From positions 62,001 to 126,000 of the forward strand of contig JANYLH010000027.1 of the NCBI GenBank assembly GCA_025357915.1: DNA of 64,000 bases, written 5' to 3'. The notes under the pieces are model-generated. The model did not search any database. It was not told where the DNA came from and was given only the letters and a program-made list of their open reading frames with translations. Origin of the DNA: Gammaproteobacteria bacterium (GTDB taxonomy: Bacteria; Pseudomonadota; Gammaproteobacteria; Steroidobacterales; Steroidobacteraceae). The number at the start of each line of letters is the position of its first letter. Position 1 is the first letter of the stretch. Made by a program: the position numbers and the translations under genes. Shown piece after piece: positions 44,640-54,835 of this stretch.

Positions 44640-45299
44640 TCAGCGCATTCCCTGCATGTAGGAAGCAAGATTCCGCATGTCCTCGTCCGTCAGGCGCGCG
44701 GCGATCGTGTGCATGATGTTGCCGTTGTCGCCGCCGAAGCTCACGCCCTTCTCGTTCTTCGAGTAGCGCACGTCGGCGCTGTAGGCGCCAAGCTGCTTGA
44801 TGACGTACAAGGATTGCTGGGCGCGCAGCGCGGGGTAGCCAGCCGCGGGGTTGCCGCGGCCGGTCGGGCCATGGCAGGCCGCGCAGGCGGGGATGGCGCG
44901 GGCGCGATCGCCGCTGCGGTAGAGTTTCTCTCCCGCCTGCCAGTAGGACGGGTCGGCCTCGAGACCGCTGGCCGCCTGCTGGGAAAAATAGGCGGCCACG
45001 TCCTCCATATTCTGGTCGCTGAGCGTGACGGCCATCGCCGGCATCATGGCCGCAGAGGCGTCGCCCGCCTTGCCGGTGCGCCGGCCATCATGGAGCAGAT
45101 GCAGCTGGTGCTCGATGTAGGCGGCATTCTGCCCGGCCAGGTTGGGCCATTCGGCGTTAATGCTGTTGCCGTTGGGGCCATGGCAGGCCAGGCAGGTGGC
45201 CGCGACCGCGGCGCCGGCCTCGGCGGAGCCCTTCGACCAGGAAACGGGCGCCGCAAGCAGCAGCAGGGCGCAGCAGGCCAGACGAATTGTCGCAGTCAT
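44640..45299 (-). CDS. dihaem cytochrome c4
   Basis: A 219-residue periplasmic protein. A signal peptide (MTATIRLACCALLLLAAPVSWS) precedes two similar cytochrome domains with CLACH near residue 36 and CAACH near 138, each followed by a Met ligand region. Cytochrome c4 passes electrons to cbb3-type oxidases. The ATG at 45299 gives the signal peptide; an upstream extension of the frame lacks any family similarity. DsbA follows within three bases. Confidence 0.93.
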   Translation of the reverse strand: MTATIRLACCALLLLAAPVSWSKGSAEAGAAVAATCLACHGPNGNSINAEWPNLAGQNAAYIEHQLHLLHDGRRTGKAGDASAAMMPAMAVTLSDQNMEDVAAYFSQQAASGLEADPSYWQAGEKLYRSGDRARAIPACAACHGPTGRGNPAAGYPALRAQQSLYVIKQLGAYSADVRYSKNEKGVSFGGDNGNIMHTIAARLTDEDMRNLASYMQGMR

Positions 45300-45365
45300 G
45301 ATGTTATCCGTGTCAGCGGGACGTGCAATTGTACACCAGGGTCTGCGCACACTACATTCGTCGCG

Positions 45366-45965
45366 ATGAGTACCTACCCCAATGCCGCTCTGCTGTTGAG
45401 CGCGGCCCATCCTCGGCATTTTCCGCCTGACCTGGGTGCCGAAGCGGCCTTTGCCGGTCGCTCGAATGCCGGCAAATCCAGCGCCATCAACGCGCTCACG
45501 GGCCGGCGCGCGCTCGCCCGCACCGCGAAAACCCCGGGCCGCACCCGGCTGCTGAATTTCTTCGAACTGGCGCCGGGCTGCCGCATCGTCGATCTGCCGG
45601 GCTACGGCTATGCGGAAGCGAGTGCCGCGGAACGCGCCACCTGGGCGCCGATGACCACCGCGCTGGCCCAGCGCGCCTCGCTCCGCGGCCTGTTTCTCAT
45701 CGTCGACAGCCGCCGCGGTCTGCTCGAGGGCGACGACGGGCTGATCGCCTGGGCGGAGGCGGTGCGCTGCCCGGTCCACGTGCTGCTCAGCAAGACCGAC
45801 AAGCTCAAGCGCGCCGAGCTGGCGCAGGCCCTGGCGGCCGCGCAGCGCGCCCTGGCGGGGCGCGCCACCGTGCAGGCCTTTTCAGCCGTGGATGGCACCG
45901 GGCTCGAGGAGGCCAGGCACCAGCTGCACCAGTGGTTCCAGAAAATAAAAGGCCCCGGTGGCTAG
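45366..45965 (+). CDS. engB: EngB/YihA, ribosome-biogenesis GTPase
   Basis: A 199-residue TRAFAC GTPase. G1 is GRSNAGKSS, G2/G3 region TPGRTRLLNFF and DLPGYGYA, G4 SKTDKL, G5 SAVDGTG. It helps assemble the 50S subunit. Divergent from cytochrome c4, with 66 bases between. Its last codons overlap the terminator of the downstream minus-strand porin gene. Confidence 0.95.
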   Translation: MSTYPNAALLLSAAHPRHFPPDLGAEAAFAGRSNAGKSSAINALTGRRALARTAKTPGRTRLLNFFELAPGCRIVDLPGYGYAEASAAERATWAPMTTALAQRASLRGLFLIVDSRRGLLEGDDGLIAWAEAVRCPVHVLLSKTDKLKRAELAQALAAAQRALAGRATVQAFSAVDGTGLEEARHQLHQWFQKIKGPGG

Positions 45966-45992
45966 AAATCTGGGGGGAGTAGCCACCGGGGC
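45942..45992 (-). terminator. terminator of the outer-membrane protein gene, inside the 3' end of engB
   Basis: GCCCCGGTGGCTA (45952-45964) pairs perfectly over 13 bases with TAGCCACCGGGGC (45980-45992). On the minus strand the hairpin is followed by CCTTTTATTTT (plus-strand 45941-45951). It therefore ends the transcript of the gene at 46096-46623 while lying within the last codons of engB. Confidence 0.8.
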
Positions 45993-46095
45993 AGAGCAGC
46001 CCGCTCAGGGAGGGAAGCGGGGAGCGCATTGGTAGCACTCACATTCAGTTCGAGCGGGCCGGCCCGGGTTAGTTCCCTGCCAGCGGCGCCGGTTT

Positions 46096-46623
46096 CTAGA
46101 GAAAGGTATAGGTGGCGCCGAGCGACAGGAACGTCGGTTTTGCCGCCGTCTGCGCATCGAAGGCCTCATATTCCAGGCGCGCCGCGAAACTCCCGAAATG
46201 CAGTTGCACGCCGGCTCCGTAGGCGAGGTCGCTCCCGGTGGTGCGCAGCGAAAAACCCGGCGCCGAAGCGTCGGTCTTCCAGGAGACGTACCCGAGCTTG
46301 CCGTACACATCCACGAGCGGGATCGGCAGGAACGCCATGACGAAGCCGTCCGCGGCACGGGTTTTTGCCTGCGCCGTGCCCACACTGGAACTGCCGAGGT
46401 CGAGGTAGTTGATTTCGACGGCCAGCAGGCTCAGGGCTCGGATGCCGGCGATCAGCTTGTAGCCCTGGTCCCGATCCTTGAAATTGAAGTTGCTGCTGCG
46501 CAGGCCGCTCTCGGACTGGCCAAGCCCGGCGCCCAGGTAGAAGCCGTGGTCGACGCTGAATGCGGGGGCAGCGGTGAGGCCCAGGGCCAGCGCCGCGGTG
46601 ATTGCGAATTTTCCAGGCTGCAT
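46096..46623 (-). CDS. small outer-membrane beta-barrel protein (OmpA/OprF-like N-terminal type)
   Basis: A 175-residue protein. A signal peptide ends in AAPAFS. The mature part reads GFYLGAGLGQSESG and alternates aromatic and polar residues, as in 8-stranded barrels, and ends in LGATYTFL, close to the F-terminal barrel signal. It fits the OmpA-like transmembrane-domain or opacity-porin superfamily. Function unknown. Strong terminator downstream and palindrome upstream suggest it is transcribed alone. Confidence 0.8.
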   Translation of the reverse strand: MQPGKFAITAALALGLTAAPAFSVDHGFYLGAGLGQSESGLRSSNFNFKDRDQGYKLIAGIRALSLLAVEINYLDLGSSSVGTAQAKTRAADGFVMAFLPIPLVDVYGKLGYVSWKTDASAPGFSLRTTGSDLAYGAGVQLHFGSFAARLEYEAFDAQTAAKPTFLSLGATYTFL

Positions 46624-46661
46624 CGGTTTATCTTTGCGGTGACAGAGCGCGGTCCGCTCCG

Positions 46662-46675
46662 GACTGGCGCCAGTC
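46662..46675. repeat. 14-bp perfect palindrome upstream of the barrel-protein gene
   Basis: GACTGGCGCCAGTC is self-complementary and lies 39-52 bases upstream of the start at 46623, a usual place for an operator. It lies downstream of polA and could also be the loopless core of a transcript end. Confidence 0.4.
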
Positions 46676-46737
46676 TACGGCCCGCCGCCGCGCGCCAGCG
46701 CATGTCGGCGTCAGGCGACGCTTTGTTTGCATAATGA

Positions 46738-49509
46738 TCAGTGCGCCTGGTCCCAGTTGAGGCCGTGGCCCACGTCGACCCGCAATGGCACGCGCAGTGC
46801 GGCCGCGCCGACCATCAGCGCACGCACCTGCGCGGTGGCCGCGGCGAGGAAATCGGCCTGCACTTCCAGCACCAGCTCGTCGTGCACCTGCATCAGCAGT
46901 CGCGCGGGCACCTCGGGGCGCTGGCACCAGGCATCGACGTCCAGCATGGCGAGCTTGATGATGTCCGCGGCGGTACCTTGCATGGGCGCGTTGATCGCGC
47001 TGCGTTCGGCGTACTGCTGCAACGGGCGGTTGCGCGAGTTGATCGCGGGCAGGTACAGCCGCCGTCCGTATACGGTCTCGACGTAGCCGTCGCGCTTCGC
47101 GCGCTCGCGCGTGCTGTCCATGTACTGGCGGACGCCGGGGTAGCGCGCGAAGTAGAGCTCGACGTATTGCGCGGCGGCGCCGCGCTCGATCCCGAGCTGC
47201 TTCGCCAGGCCGAAGGCCGACATGCCATAAATCAGTCCGAAATTGATCGCCTTCGCCGAGCGGCGCTGATCGGCGCTCACCTGCTCAGGCGCGACGCCGA
47301 ACACTTCCGCAGCCGTGGCGCGGTGGATGTCCTGGTCGGCGGCGAAGGCGCGCAGCAAGCCCTCATCGCCCGAGAGGTGCGCCATGATGCGCAGCTCGAT
47401 CTGCGAATAGTCGGCGGCCAGCAGCAGCTGGCCCGGCGGCGCGATGAAAGCCTGGCGGATGCGGCGCCCCTCGGGGCTGCGGATCGGAATGTTCTGCAGG
47501 TTCGGATCGGTCGAGGACAGGCGCCCGGTCGCCGCGACCGCCTGGTGGTACGAGGTGTGCACGCGGCCGGTGACGGCGTCGATCTGCTCCGGCAACTTCT
47601 CGGTGTAGGTCGAGCGCAGCTTGGCCAGCGTGCGGTAGTCGAGGATGATCCGCGGCAGCGCGTGGTCGGCCGCCAGCTCCTCGAGCACGTCCTCGGCCGT
47701 CGAGGGCTGCCCGGTCGGCGTCTTGCGCAGCACCGGGATCTGCAGTTTCTCGAACAGGATCTGCTGCAACTGCTTCGGGGATTCGAGGTTGAATTCCTGC
47801 CCGGCGGCGCGATGCGCCTCGCCGCCGAGTTCGACCAGGCGTGCCGCGAGCTCGAAGCTGTGCTGCTTCAGCATCGCGCGGTCGATCAGCACGCCGCCGC
47901 GCTCCATCCGCTGCAGCACCGGCACCAGCGGCTGCTCGATTTCCGTGTATAGCTTCGCCAGCGCCGGAATCGCCTCGAGCTGCGGCCACAGCTGCTGGTG
48001 CAGCCGCAAGGTGATGTCGGCGTCCTCGGCCGAGTACTCGGCCGCGGTCTCGACGCTCACCTGGTCAAAGCTGATCTGCTTCGCACCCTTGCCGGCGACA
48101 TCTTCAAAATGGATGGTGCGGATGCCGAGGTATTTTTCGGCCATCGAATCCATGTCGTGGCGCGTCGCGGTGCTGTCAAGCACGTAGGATTCGAGCATGG
48201 TGTCGTAGCGCTGGCCGCGCAGCGCGATGCCGTGGTTTTCGAGCACATGCATGTCGAATTTCATGTGCGCGCCGACCTTGGCGTGCGCGGCGTCCTCGAG
48301 CAGCGGGCGCAGCGCTTCGAGTACCCGCGTGCGCTCGAGTTGCTCGGGTGCACCGGCATAGTTGTGCGCCACCGGAACGTAGGCGCCGTGCCCGGGTTCG
48401 ACGCAGAAGGAGACGCCGACGATCTGCGCTTGCATGTAGTCGAGCCCCGTGGTCTCGGTGTCGAAGGCGAACAGCGGCGCGCGCGCCAGCCGTTCGCACC
48501 AGCCGAGGAATTGCGTCCAGTCGTTGATGAGCGTGTAGTGCCGCTCGAGCGGGTCGGCGCCGGGCGGCGGCGCTGCCGCGACGGCCGGCGCGGCGGCGGG
48601 CGCGGCGGGATCCCCTGCGCCCGTGGCGGCAGCGCCGCTGCCGGCCGCGGTCTCGCCGCCCTCGAGAGCGCGCAGGAACGAGCGCATCTCCAGGCGCGTG
48701 TACAGCTCGCGCAGTGAGGCGGTATCCGGCGCGCGCGGCCTCAGCGCGGCTTCGTCGGCCGGCAGTTCGACATCGCAGCGTATGGTGGCGAGCGCTCGCG
48801 AGAGCGCGACGGTGTTGGTGCCGGCGCGCAGGTTCTCGCCGACCTTGCCGGGGATTTCCGCGGCGTGCGCCAGGATCCCTTCGAGCGTGCCGTAGGTGTT
48901 GAGCCACTTGGCGGCGGTCTTCGGACCCACCTTGTCGACGCCCGGGATGTTGTCCGAGCTGTCGCCGACGAGGGCCAGATAGTCGATGATCTGTTCGGGG
49001 TACACGTCGAATTTGGCTTTCACGCCGGCGCGATCGAGGAGCGAGTCGTTCATGGTGTTGATGAGCGTGATGCGCTCGTTGACCAGCTGCGTCATGTCCT
49101 TGTCGCCGGTCGAGATCAGCACCTGCTGGCCGGCTGCCGCGGCGCGCGCCGCCAGTGTGCCGATGACATCGTCCGCCTCGACGCCGCTGACGCGCAGCAG
49201 CGGCAGGCCCATGCCTTGCACCGCCTGCAGGAGCGGCTCGATCTGTGCGCGCAGGTCATCGGGCATCGGCGGCCGGTGTTCCTTGTATTGCGCGAACAGG
49301 TCGTCGCGGAAGGTCCGGCCCGGCGCATCGAACACCACCGCCAGAGGCGTGCCCGGGTAATCGCGCAGCAGCTTCTTCAGCATGTTGAGTACGCCGTGCA
49401 CCGCGCCGGTCGGCTCGCCGCGCGAAGTGGCGAGCGGCGGCAGCGCGTGGAACGCCCGGTACAGGTACGAGGAACCGTCGACGAGTATCAGGTCTGGTTT
49501 TGGAGACAT
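46738..49509 (-). CDS. polA: DNA polymerase I
   Basis: A 923-residue enzyme with all three domains. The 5'-nuclease domain begins LILVDGSSYLYRAFHALPPL. The 3'-5' exonuclease is intact (FAFDTETTGLDYM; then AEYSAEDADITLRL). The polymerase domain contains motif A ADYSQIELRIMAHLSGD, motif B KAINFGLIYGMSAFG and motif C VHDELVLEV. A Gly/Ala/Pro-rich linker (about 295-325) separates 5'-nuclease and exonuclease. It fills gaps in repair and removes Okazaki primers. ATG at 49509. Confidence 0.97.
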   Translation of the reverse strand: MSPKPDLILVDGSSYLYRAFHALPPLATSRGEPTGAVHGVLNMLKKLLRDYPGTPLAVVFDAPGRTFRDDLFAQYKEHRPPMPDDLRAQIEPLLQAVQGMGLPLLRVSGVEADDVIGTLAARAAAAGQQVLISTGDKDMTQLVNERITLINTMNDSLLDRAGVKAKFDVYPEQIIDYLALVGDSSDNIPGVDKVGPKTAAKWLNTYGTLEGILAHAAEIPGKVGENLRAGTNTVALSRALATIRCDVELPADEAALRPRAPDTASLRELYTRLEMRSFLRALEGGETAAGSGAAATGAGDPAAPAAAPAVAAAPPPGADPLERHYTLINDWTQFLGWCERLARAPLFAFDTETTGLDYMQAQIVGVSFCVEPGHGAYVPVAHNYAGAPEQLERTRVLEALRPLLEDAAHAKVGAHMKFDMHVLENHGIALRGQRYDTMLESYVLDSTATRHDMDSMAEKYLGIRTIHFEDVAGKGAKQISFDQVSVETAAEYSAEDADITLRLHQQLWPQLEAIPALAKLYTEIEQPLVPVLQRMERGGVLIDRAMLKQHSFELAARLVELGGEAHRAAGQEFNLESPKQLQQILFEKLQIPVLRKTPTGQPSTAEDVLEELAADHALPRIILDYRTLAKLRSTYTEKLPEQIDAVTGRVHTSYHQAVAATGRLSSTDPNLQNIPIRSPEGRRIRQAFIAPPGQLLLAADYSQIELRIMAHLSGDEGLLRAFAADQDIHRATAAEVFGVAPEQVSADQRRSAKAINFGLIYGMSAFGLAKQLGIERGAAAQYVELYFARYPGVRQYMDSTRERAKRDGYVETVYGRRLYLPAINSRNRPLQQYAERSAINAPMQGTAADIIKLAMLDVDAWCQRPEVPARLLMQVHDELVLEVQADFLAAATAQVRALMVGAAALRVPLRVDVGHGLNWDQAH

Positions 49510-49578
49510 TGGGTGCCCTCAGGCGGCGCAGTATAGTGAGCCAGGCCGCACGTGGCGCGAGCGGACGAGGCGCAGGAC

Positions 49579-50145
49579 ATGAACGCCGTGGAATTGCAGG
49601 TCATCGTGATTGCCCCGGGCGCACTCGCGAGCGCGGCCACGCCGCTGCAGCCGGGGAGCGCGCCGGGTGGGCGGCTGCTGCAGCTGGCGCTGAGTCGCGC
49701 GACGGCCGTGGCCGGCCACGCCGTCACCGCGGTGCTCGGCGCGCACTCCGGAGATCTCGCTCCGGCACTCGGTCGCCTGCCCGTCTCTGTCGTGGTCAAC
49801 CGGGAATGGCGTGAAGGCCTGGCCGCGGCGATCCGCGCGGGGCTCGCGAGCCTCCCCGGCAGTTGCGGCGGCGCGCTGTTGTGGCCGGCGGATCAGTCCG
49901 GCGTCACCAGCGCCGACCTGCAGCGCCTGGTGGATGCCGCGCGGCGCAATCCGCGCAGCATCGTCGCGGCGCAGTACGGCGGCGGGCGTGGCCTGCCGGC
50001 GGTTTTCCCGCGCAGTGAGTTCGCATCACTCCTGGCGCTGCGCGGCGACGCAGGACTGGCCGCGTTGTTGCGCAGTCCGGCGGCGGGACTCATCGGCGTG
50101 CCGATGCCCGCCGCCGCGCCGGTTCCGGCCACTACTGGCTCTTAG
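49579..50145 (+). CDS. divergent MobA/CoxI-like nucleotidyltransferase-fold protein
   Basis: A 188-residue protein. The segments ATAVAGHAVTAVLGAHSG, VVVNREWREGLAAAIRAGL and GGALLWPADQSGVTSADLQRL, with a metal-type WPADQ (usual DMP/ADQP) motif, fit the MobA-like NTP-transferase fold seen in molybdenum-cofactor maturation. The N-terminal nucleotide-binding loop LAAGxSxRMG is replaced by VIAPGALASAATPLQPGSAP, so catalytic function is doubtful. Starts considered: ATG 49579 (AGGAC upstream) and GTG 49552. It is divergent from polA and overlaps lptM at the 3' end. Confidence 0.65.
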   Translation: MNAVELQVIVIAPGALASAATPLQPGSAPGGRLLQLALSRATAVAGHAVTAVLGAHSGDLAPALGRLPVSVVVNREWREGLAAAIRAGLASLPGSCGGALLWPADQSGVTSADLQRLVDAARRNPRSIVAAQYGGGRGLPAVFPRSEFASLLALRGDAGLAALLRSPAAGLIGVPMPAAAPVPATTGS

Positions 50146-50359
50146 CAGGATCCGGCAGGCGTGGCGCCTTGCCGCGCGTGGCTTCGCCGGCCGGGTCCGG
50201 CGCGGCGGGTGTTTCCGGCACGGCAGGCGTCTGCGGCATGGCCTGCGGTGCGGGATCTGGCAGGTACAACGCGCCCTTCTGGCCGCAGCCGCCGCAGGCC
50301 AGCAGCGCGCCGGCAGCAAAGAGCACGATCGACAGCCGCACGGGCCGCAGCGCGCTCAT
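50132..50359 (-). CDS. lptM: LptM-type small lipoprotein
   Basis: A 75-residue lipoprotein. The signal sequence leads to CGGCGQKGALYLPDP; the GQKGxLYLP motif after the acylated Cys is the hallmark of LptM (YifL), which assists LptD-LptE maturation in LPS export. Two cysteines (LLAC and GGC) could serve as lipidation site; the second is the family one. The rest is a Pro/Ala-rich tail. Usually lptM precedes lysA or cyaY; here it follows a DUF4870 gene (four-base overlap) downstream of argH. Confidence 0.85.
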   Translation of the reverse strand: MSALRPVRLSIVLFAAGALLACGGCGQKGALYLPDPAPQAMPQTPAVPETPAAPDPAGEATRGKAPRLPDPAKSQ

Positions 50360-50805
50360 GGAGCTATCGCCGCAGGCGGCGGTTCATGCCGCGGCATGGG
50401 CTGTCGCTTGTGCAGCGCCAGCCAGCCGCGTGCCACGCGATAGGCCACCCACAGGCCGACGATGCCGATACCCGCATAGGCGATGAAGATGCCGATCACG
50501 ATCAGCGTCAGGGGCGCGCTGATCAGGAGCGTCACGCCGATCCACAGGAACGCATACCAGAAAGTGTGGATCTGCCACTCGAAATGCGTCGCGAGCCAGG
50601 TGCCCCGCGCCTCCGCGCGCCGCGCGTAATTCATGATCACCGCGATAATCGAGGGCAGCCCGAACACGAAGCGGCCCGCGATGGTCGAGCTGGTGAAGAT
50701 CCCGGTCAGCACGGCAAAGGCGTGCAGGCCGTAGATGAGCTGCACGTAGTTAAAGAGCCCGGTATCGCTCGGGCTCTGGGTGGTGTCGTCGGCCGTGTCG
50801 CTCAT
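50356..50805 (-). CDS. DUF4870-like inner-membrane protein
   Basis: A 149-residue protein with three hydrophobic segments (about 20-45, 75-100 and 100-120). FNYVQLIYGLHAFAVLTGIFTSS and THFEWQIHTFWYAFLWIGV resemble the DUF4870 family of small membrane proteins. Function unknown. Stops at the lptM start (ATGA overlap) and begins 10 bases after argH, so argH-DUF4870-lptM probably form one transcript. Confidence 0.8.
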   Translation of the reverse strand: MSDTADDTTQSPSDTGLFNYVQLIYGLHAFAVLTGIFTSSTIAGRFVFGLPSIIAVIMNYARRAEARGTWLATHFEWQIHTFWYAFLWIGVTLLISAPLTLIVIGIFIAYAGIGIVGLWVAYRVARGWLALHKRQPMPRHEPPPAAIAP

Positions 50806-50815
50806 GGCGCTGCTC

Positions 50816-52009
50816 TCACTTGCTCGTGCGTGTGAACCGGGCGGCAATGCGCCGGTAGGCTTCGCGAAACGGGATGCCTTCCTTCACCACCAGGGCGTAG
50901 GCCTCGCCGGCGGCGTGCACCGCCGGATCGATCTGGACGCTTTCGGCCCGAAACTGCAGCGCGTCGATCGCGGGCACCATTATTCCAAGACTCTCGCCAG
51001 CCAGATCAATGCCGCGGAACAGCGGCGCCTTGAGCAGCTGCAGGTCGCGCTGGTACCCCGAGGGCAGTTTGGCGTACAGCATCAATGCCTCGGTGAGACA
51101 GGCGAGTGCGCTGGCGCCGCGGCCGCGCACCAGCTCGAACACGTCTGCATTGCGCTTCTGGGGCATGATCGACGAACCGGTGGTAAAGGCGTCCGGCAAG
51201 TCGACGAAGGCAAATTCCCGCGTGTAGAACAGCAGCAGGTCGGCGGCCAGGCGTCCCAGGTCCTGCATCAGCAGCGTCGTCTCGAACAGCAACTGTGCCT
51301 CGGCCTTGCCGCGCGAGAGCTGCACGGCCGTGACCGGCTCGTGTATCGCCTCGAACCCCAGCGTCCGCGTGGTGGCGGACCTGTCCAGCGGGAGCCCCGG
51401 CGTGCCGTAGCCTGCGGCCGACCCCAGCGGATTGCGGCCGGCGCGGCGCCCCACGGCGCGCAGGCCGTCCGCGTCGTCGCGCAGTTCGGCGGCGAAACCG
51501 CCGGCCCAGAGCGCAACCGTGCTGGGCATGGCCTGCTGCATGTGGGTGTAGCCCGGCAGTGCGATCGATCCCTGGCGCTGACCCAGGCCCTCAAGTGCGG
51601 CGGCCACGGCTTCGGCGCCGGCGGCGAGGGACTGGAGCGCCTCGCGCATGTACAGGCGCACCGCGGCCAGTACCTGGTCATTGCGCGAGCGCCCGAGGTG
51701 GATGCGTTCGCCGGCCGCGCCGATCCGCGCCGTCAGGCGCTTCTCGAGCGCGGTCTGGCCGTCTTCGTCTGCGAGTTCGATGCGCCACTCGCCGCGCTCG
51801 TGTTCGGCCCCGAGCGCGCTCAGCCCAGCGCGGATCGCCGCGGCGTCCGCTGCCGTGAGCAATCCCTGCGCGTGCAGCATGTCCGCGTGCGCGATGGAGG
51901 CGCGCACGTCGGCCACCACCAGGCGCTCATCGAGCACATGGTCGTCGCCAGCGGTGAAGCGCAGCACGCGATCATCGAGCGGCGCGCCCTTGTCCCACAG
52001 TCTGCTCAT
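50816..52009 (-). CDS. argH: argininosuccinate lyase
   Basis: A 397-residue lyase that splits argininosuccinate to arginine and fumarate, the last pathway step. The fumarase-superfamily signature reads GSSIMPQKRNADVFELVR; HLGRSRNDQV and TALEKRLTARIG are further family stretches. At 397 residues it is clearly shorter than the usual 450-460, mainly at the C-terminus, which suggests loss of part of the terminal domain. Start 52009 is preceded by family-like sequence onset (RLWDKGAPLDDRVLRFTAGDD). It has its own promoter region with candidate ARG boxes, separate from the main arg operon. Confidence 0.93.
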   Translation of the reverse strand: MSRLWDKGAPLDDRVLRFTAGDDHVLDERLVVADVRASIAHADMLHAQGLLTAADAAAIRAGLSALGAEHERGEWRIELADEDGQTALEKRLTARIGAAGERIHLGRSRNDQVLAAVRLYMREALQSLAAGAEAVAAALEGLGQRQGSIALPGYTHMQQAMPSTVALWAGGFAAELRDDADGLRAVGRRAGRNPLGSAAGYGTPGLPLDRSATTRTLGFEAIHEPVTAVQLSRGKAEAQLLFETTLLMQDLGRLAADLLLFYTREFAFVDLPDAFTTGSSIMPQKRNADVFELVRGRGASALACLTEALMLYAKLPSGYQRDLQLLKAPLFRGIDLAGESLGIMVPAIDALQFRAESVQIDPAVHAAGEAYALVVKEGIPFREAYRRIAARFTRTSK

Positions 52010-52101
52010 ACGGCCCCGCAGCGGGTGAAGCCAGGCCATGATAGTCCCGGGAACCGGGCCTCGCCCGGCGAACCGCCGGGTTGCCGGATACGATGGCAAC
52101 C

Positions 52102-52136
52102 GGAATATTGATTCATTAGTGATACAGTTCCATTCT
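52102..52136 (-). promoter_or_regulatory. candidate tandem ARG boxes upstream of argH
   Basis: GGAATATTGATTCA (52102-52115) matches the ARG-box pattern TG[AC]AT-N4-AT[GT]CA well except for the first base. TACAGTTCCATTCT (52123-52136) is weaker. The two are 21 bases apart, the spacing expected for an ArgR hexamer. They lie 93-127 bases upstream of the start in an AT-rich stretch suited to a promoter. Confidence 0.5.
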
Positions 52137-52183
52137 TAAGCATATTATTGAAACACCAGAGATTCAATATCGGCCTGCGATTC

Positions 52184-53812
<1,629 letters not shown>

Positions 53813-53840
53813 GGACCTGGGTGCGTGGTGGGCTGGCTGG

Positions 53841-54794
53841 CTAGTCTACAGCCTGGGCGCCGCCCGATTCCTGCTCCGCGCTGCTCAGCGCCGTGATGTC
53901 GGCCACGATCAGCGTGCCGGTGCCCTCGTTGGTGAACACCTCGGCGAGGATGCTTTCGCTCGAGCGGTAACCGATCACGTGCACGCGGCGCACGCCGCCA
54001 CGGATCGCGTCTTCGATCGCCCTGGCCTTGGGCAGCATGCCGTCGTTGAGCTTGCCCGCAGCGCGCAGCCGCGTGAGGCCCGCCAGGTCGGTGTAGGAGA
54101 TCACGGAGCCGGGGTCGGCCACGTCGTCGAGGATCCCCGGCGCGCCGGTGCACAGGATCAGCTTCTCGGCCTGGAGCGCGGCGCCGATCGCGGCGGCGAC
54201 GGTGTCGGCGTTGATGTTCAGCAATTGCCCGCGCGCGTCGGCCGAAAGCGGGCTGATCACCGGCATCAATCCGTTGTCCAGATGCTTGCGGATGACGTTG
54301 GTGTCGATGCGGTCGATGTCGCCGACGAAGCCGAAATCCACCGTCTCCGTATCGGTGGGCTGCAGTTTCACGGGCGGGCGACGGTGCGCCTGCACCAGCC
54401 CCGCGTCGACACCGGAGAGCCCGACCGCGTCGATCTCCAGATCGCGGCAGATCGCCAGGATCCGGGTGTTGATCAGCCCGTTGAGCACCATCGAGGTGGC
54501 GTCGATTGATTTCTCGTCGGTGATGCGCCGGCCCTGCACCATGCGCGTCGGCACGCCCATGGCCGCGGTGACTTCGGTGAGCTGTGGCCCGCCGCCGTGC
54601 ACCATCACCACCCGCACCCCGAGGTAATGCAGGATCGCGATCTGCTCCATGAGGGCGCGCGTCATGTCCGCATCGCCGAACACGGCGCCGCCGGCCTTGA
54701 CGACGAAGATCTTGCCCTTGTACATGCGGATGTACGGCGCGGCGGCGCGCAGCGCCCGGATGGTGGCGACCTGGTCGGCGCGGTGCAGTTTCAT
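53841..54794 (-). CDS. argB: N-acylglutamate kinase
   Basis: A 317-residue amino-acid kinase that phosphorylates N-acyl-glutamate. The catalytic glycine-rich strand is KAGGAVFGD, the substrate loop VHGGGPQL, and the ATP site NINADTVAAAI and KLILCTGAPGI. The N-terminal helix and 317-residue length suit the hexameric, arginine-inhibited type. It has no GNAT domain, unlike the bifunctional NAGS-K of Xanthomonas. Start ATG 54794 is preceded by GGAG. Which acyl group (acetyl or succinyl) it accepts is open, given the succinyl-type transcarbamylase upstream. Confidence 0.92.
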   Translation of the reverse strand: MKLHRADQVATIRALRAAAPYIRMYKGKIFVVKAGGAVFGDADMTRALMEQIAILHYLGVRVVMVHGGGPQLTEVTAAMGVPTRMVQGRRITDEKSIDATSMVLNGLINTRILAICRDLEIDAVGLSGVDAGLVQAHRRPPVKLQPTDTETVDFGFVGDIDRIDTNVIRKHLDNGLMPVISPLSADARGQLLNINADTVAAAIGAALQAEKLILCTGAPGILDDVADPGSVISYTDLAGLTRLRAAGKLNDGMLPKARAIEDAIRGGVRRVHVIGYRSSESILAEVFTNEGTGTLIVADITALSSAEQESGGAQAVD

Positions 54795-54835
54795 GGGTGC
54801 GGAGAGCTCCTTCGGGTGGCGATCAAGGGCAAGTG

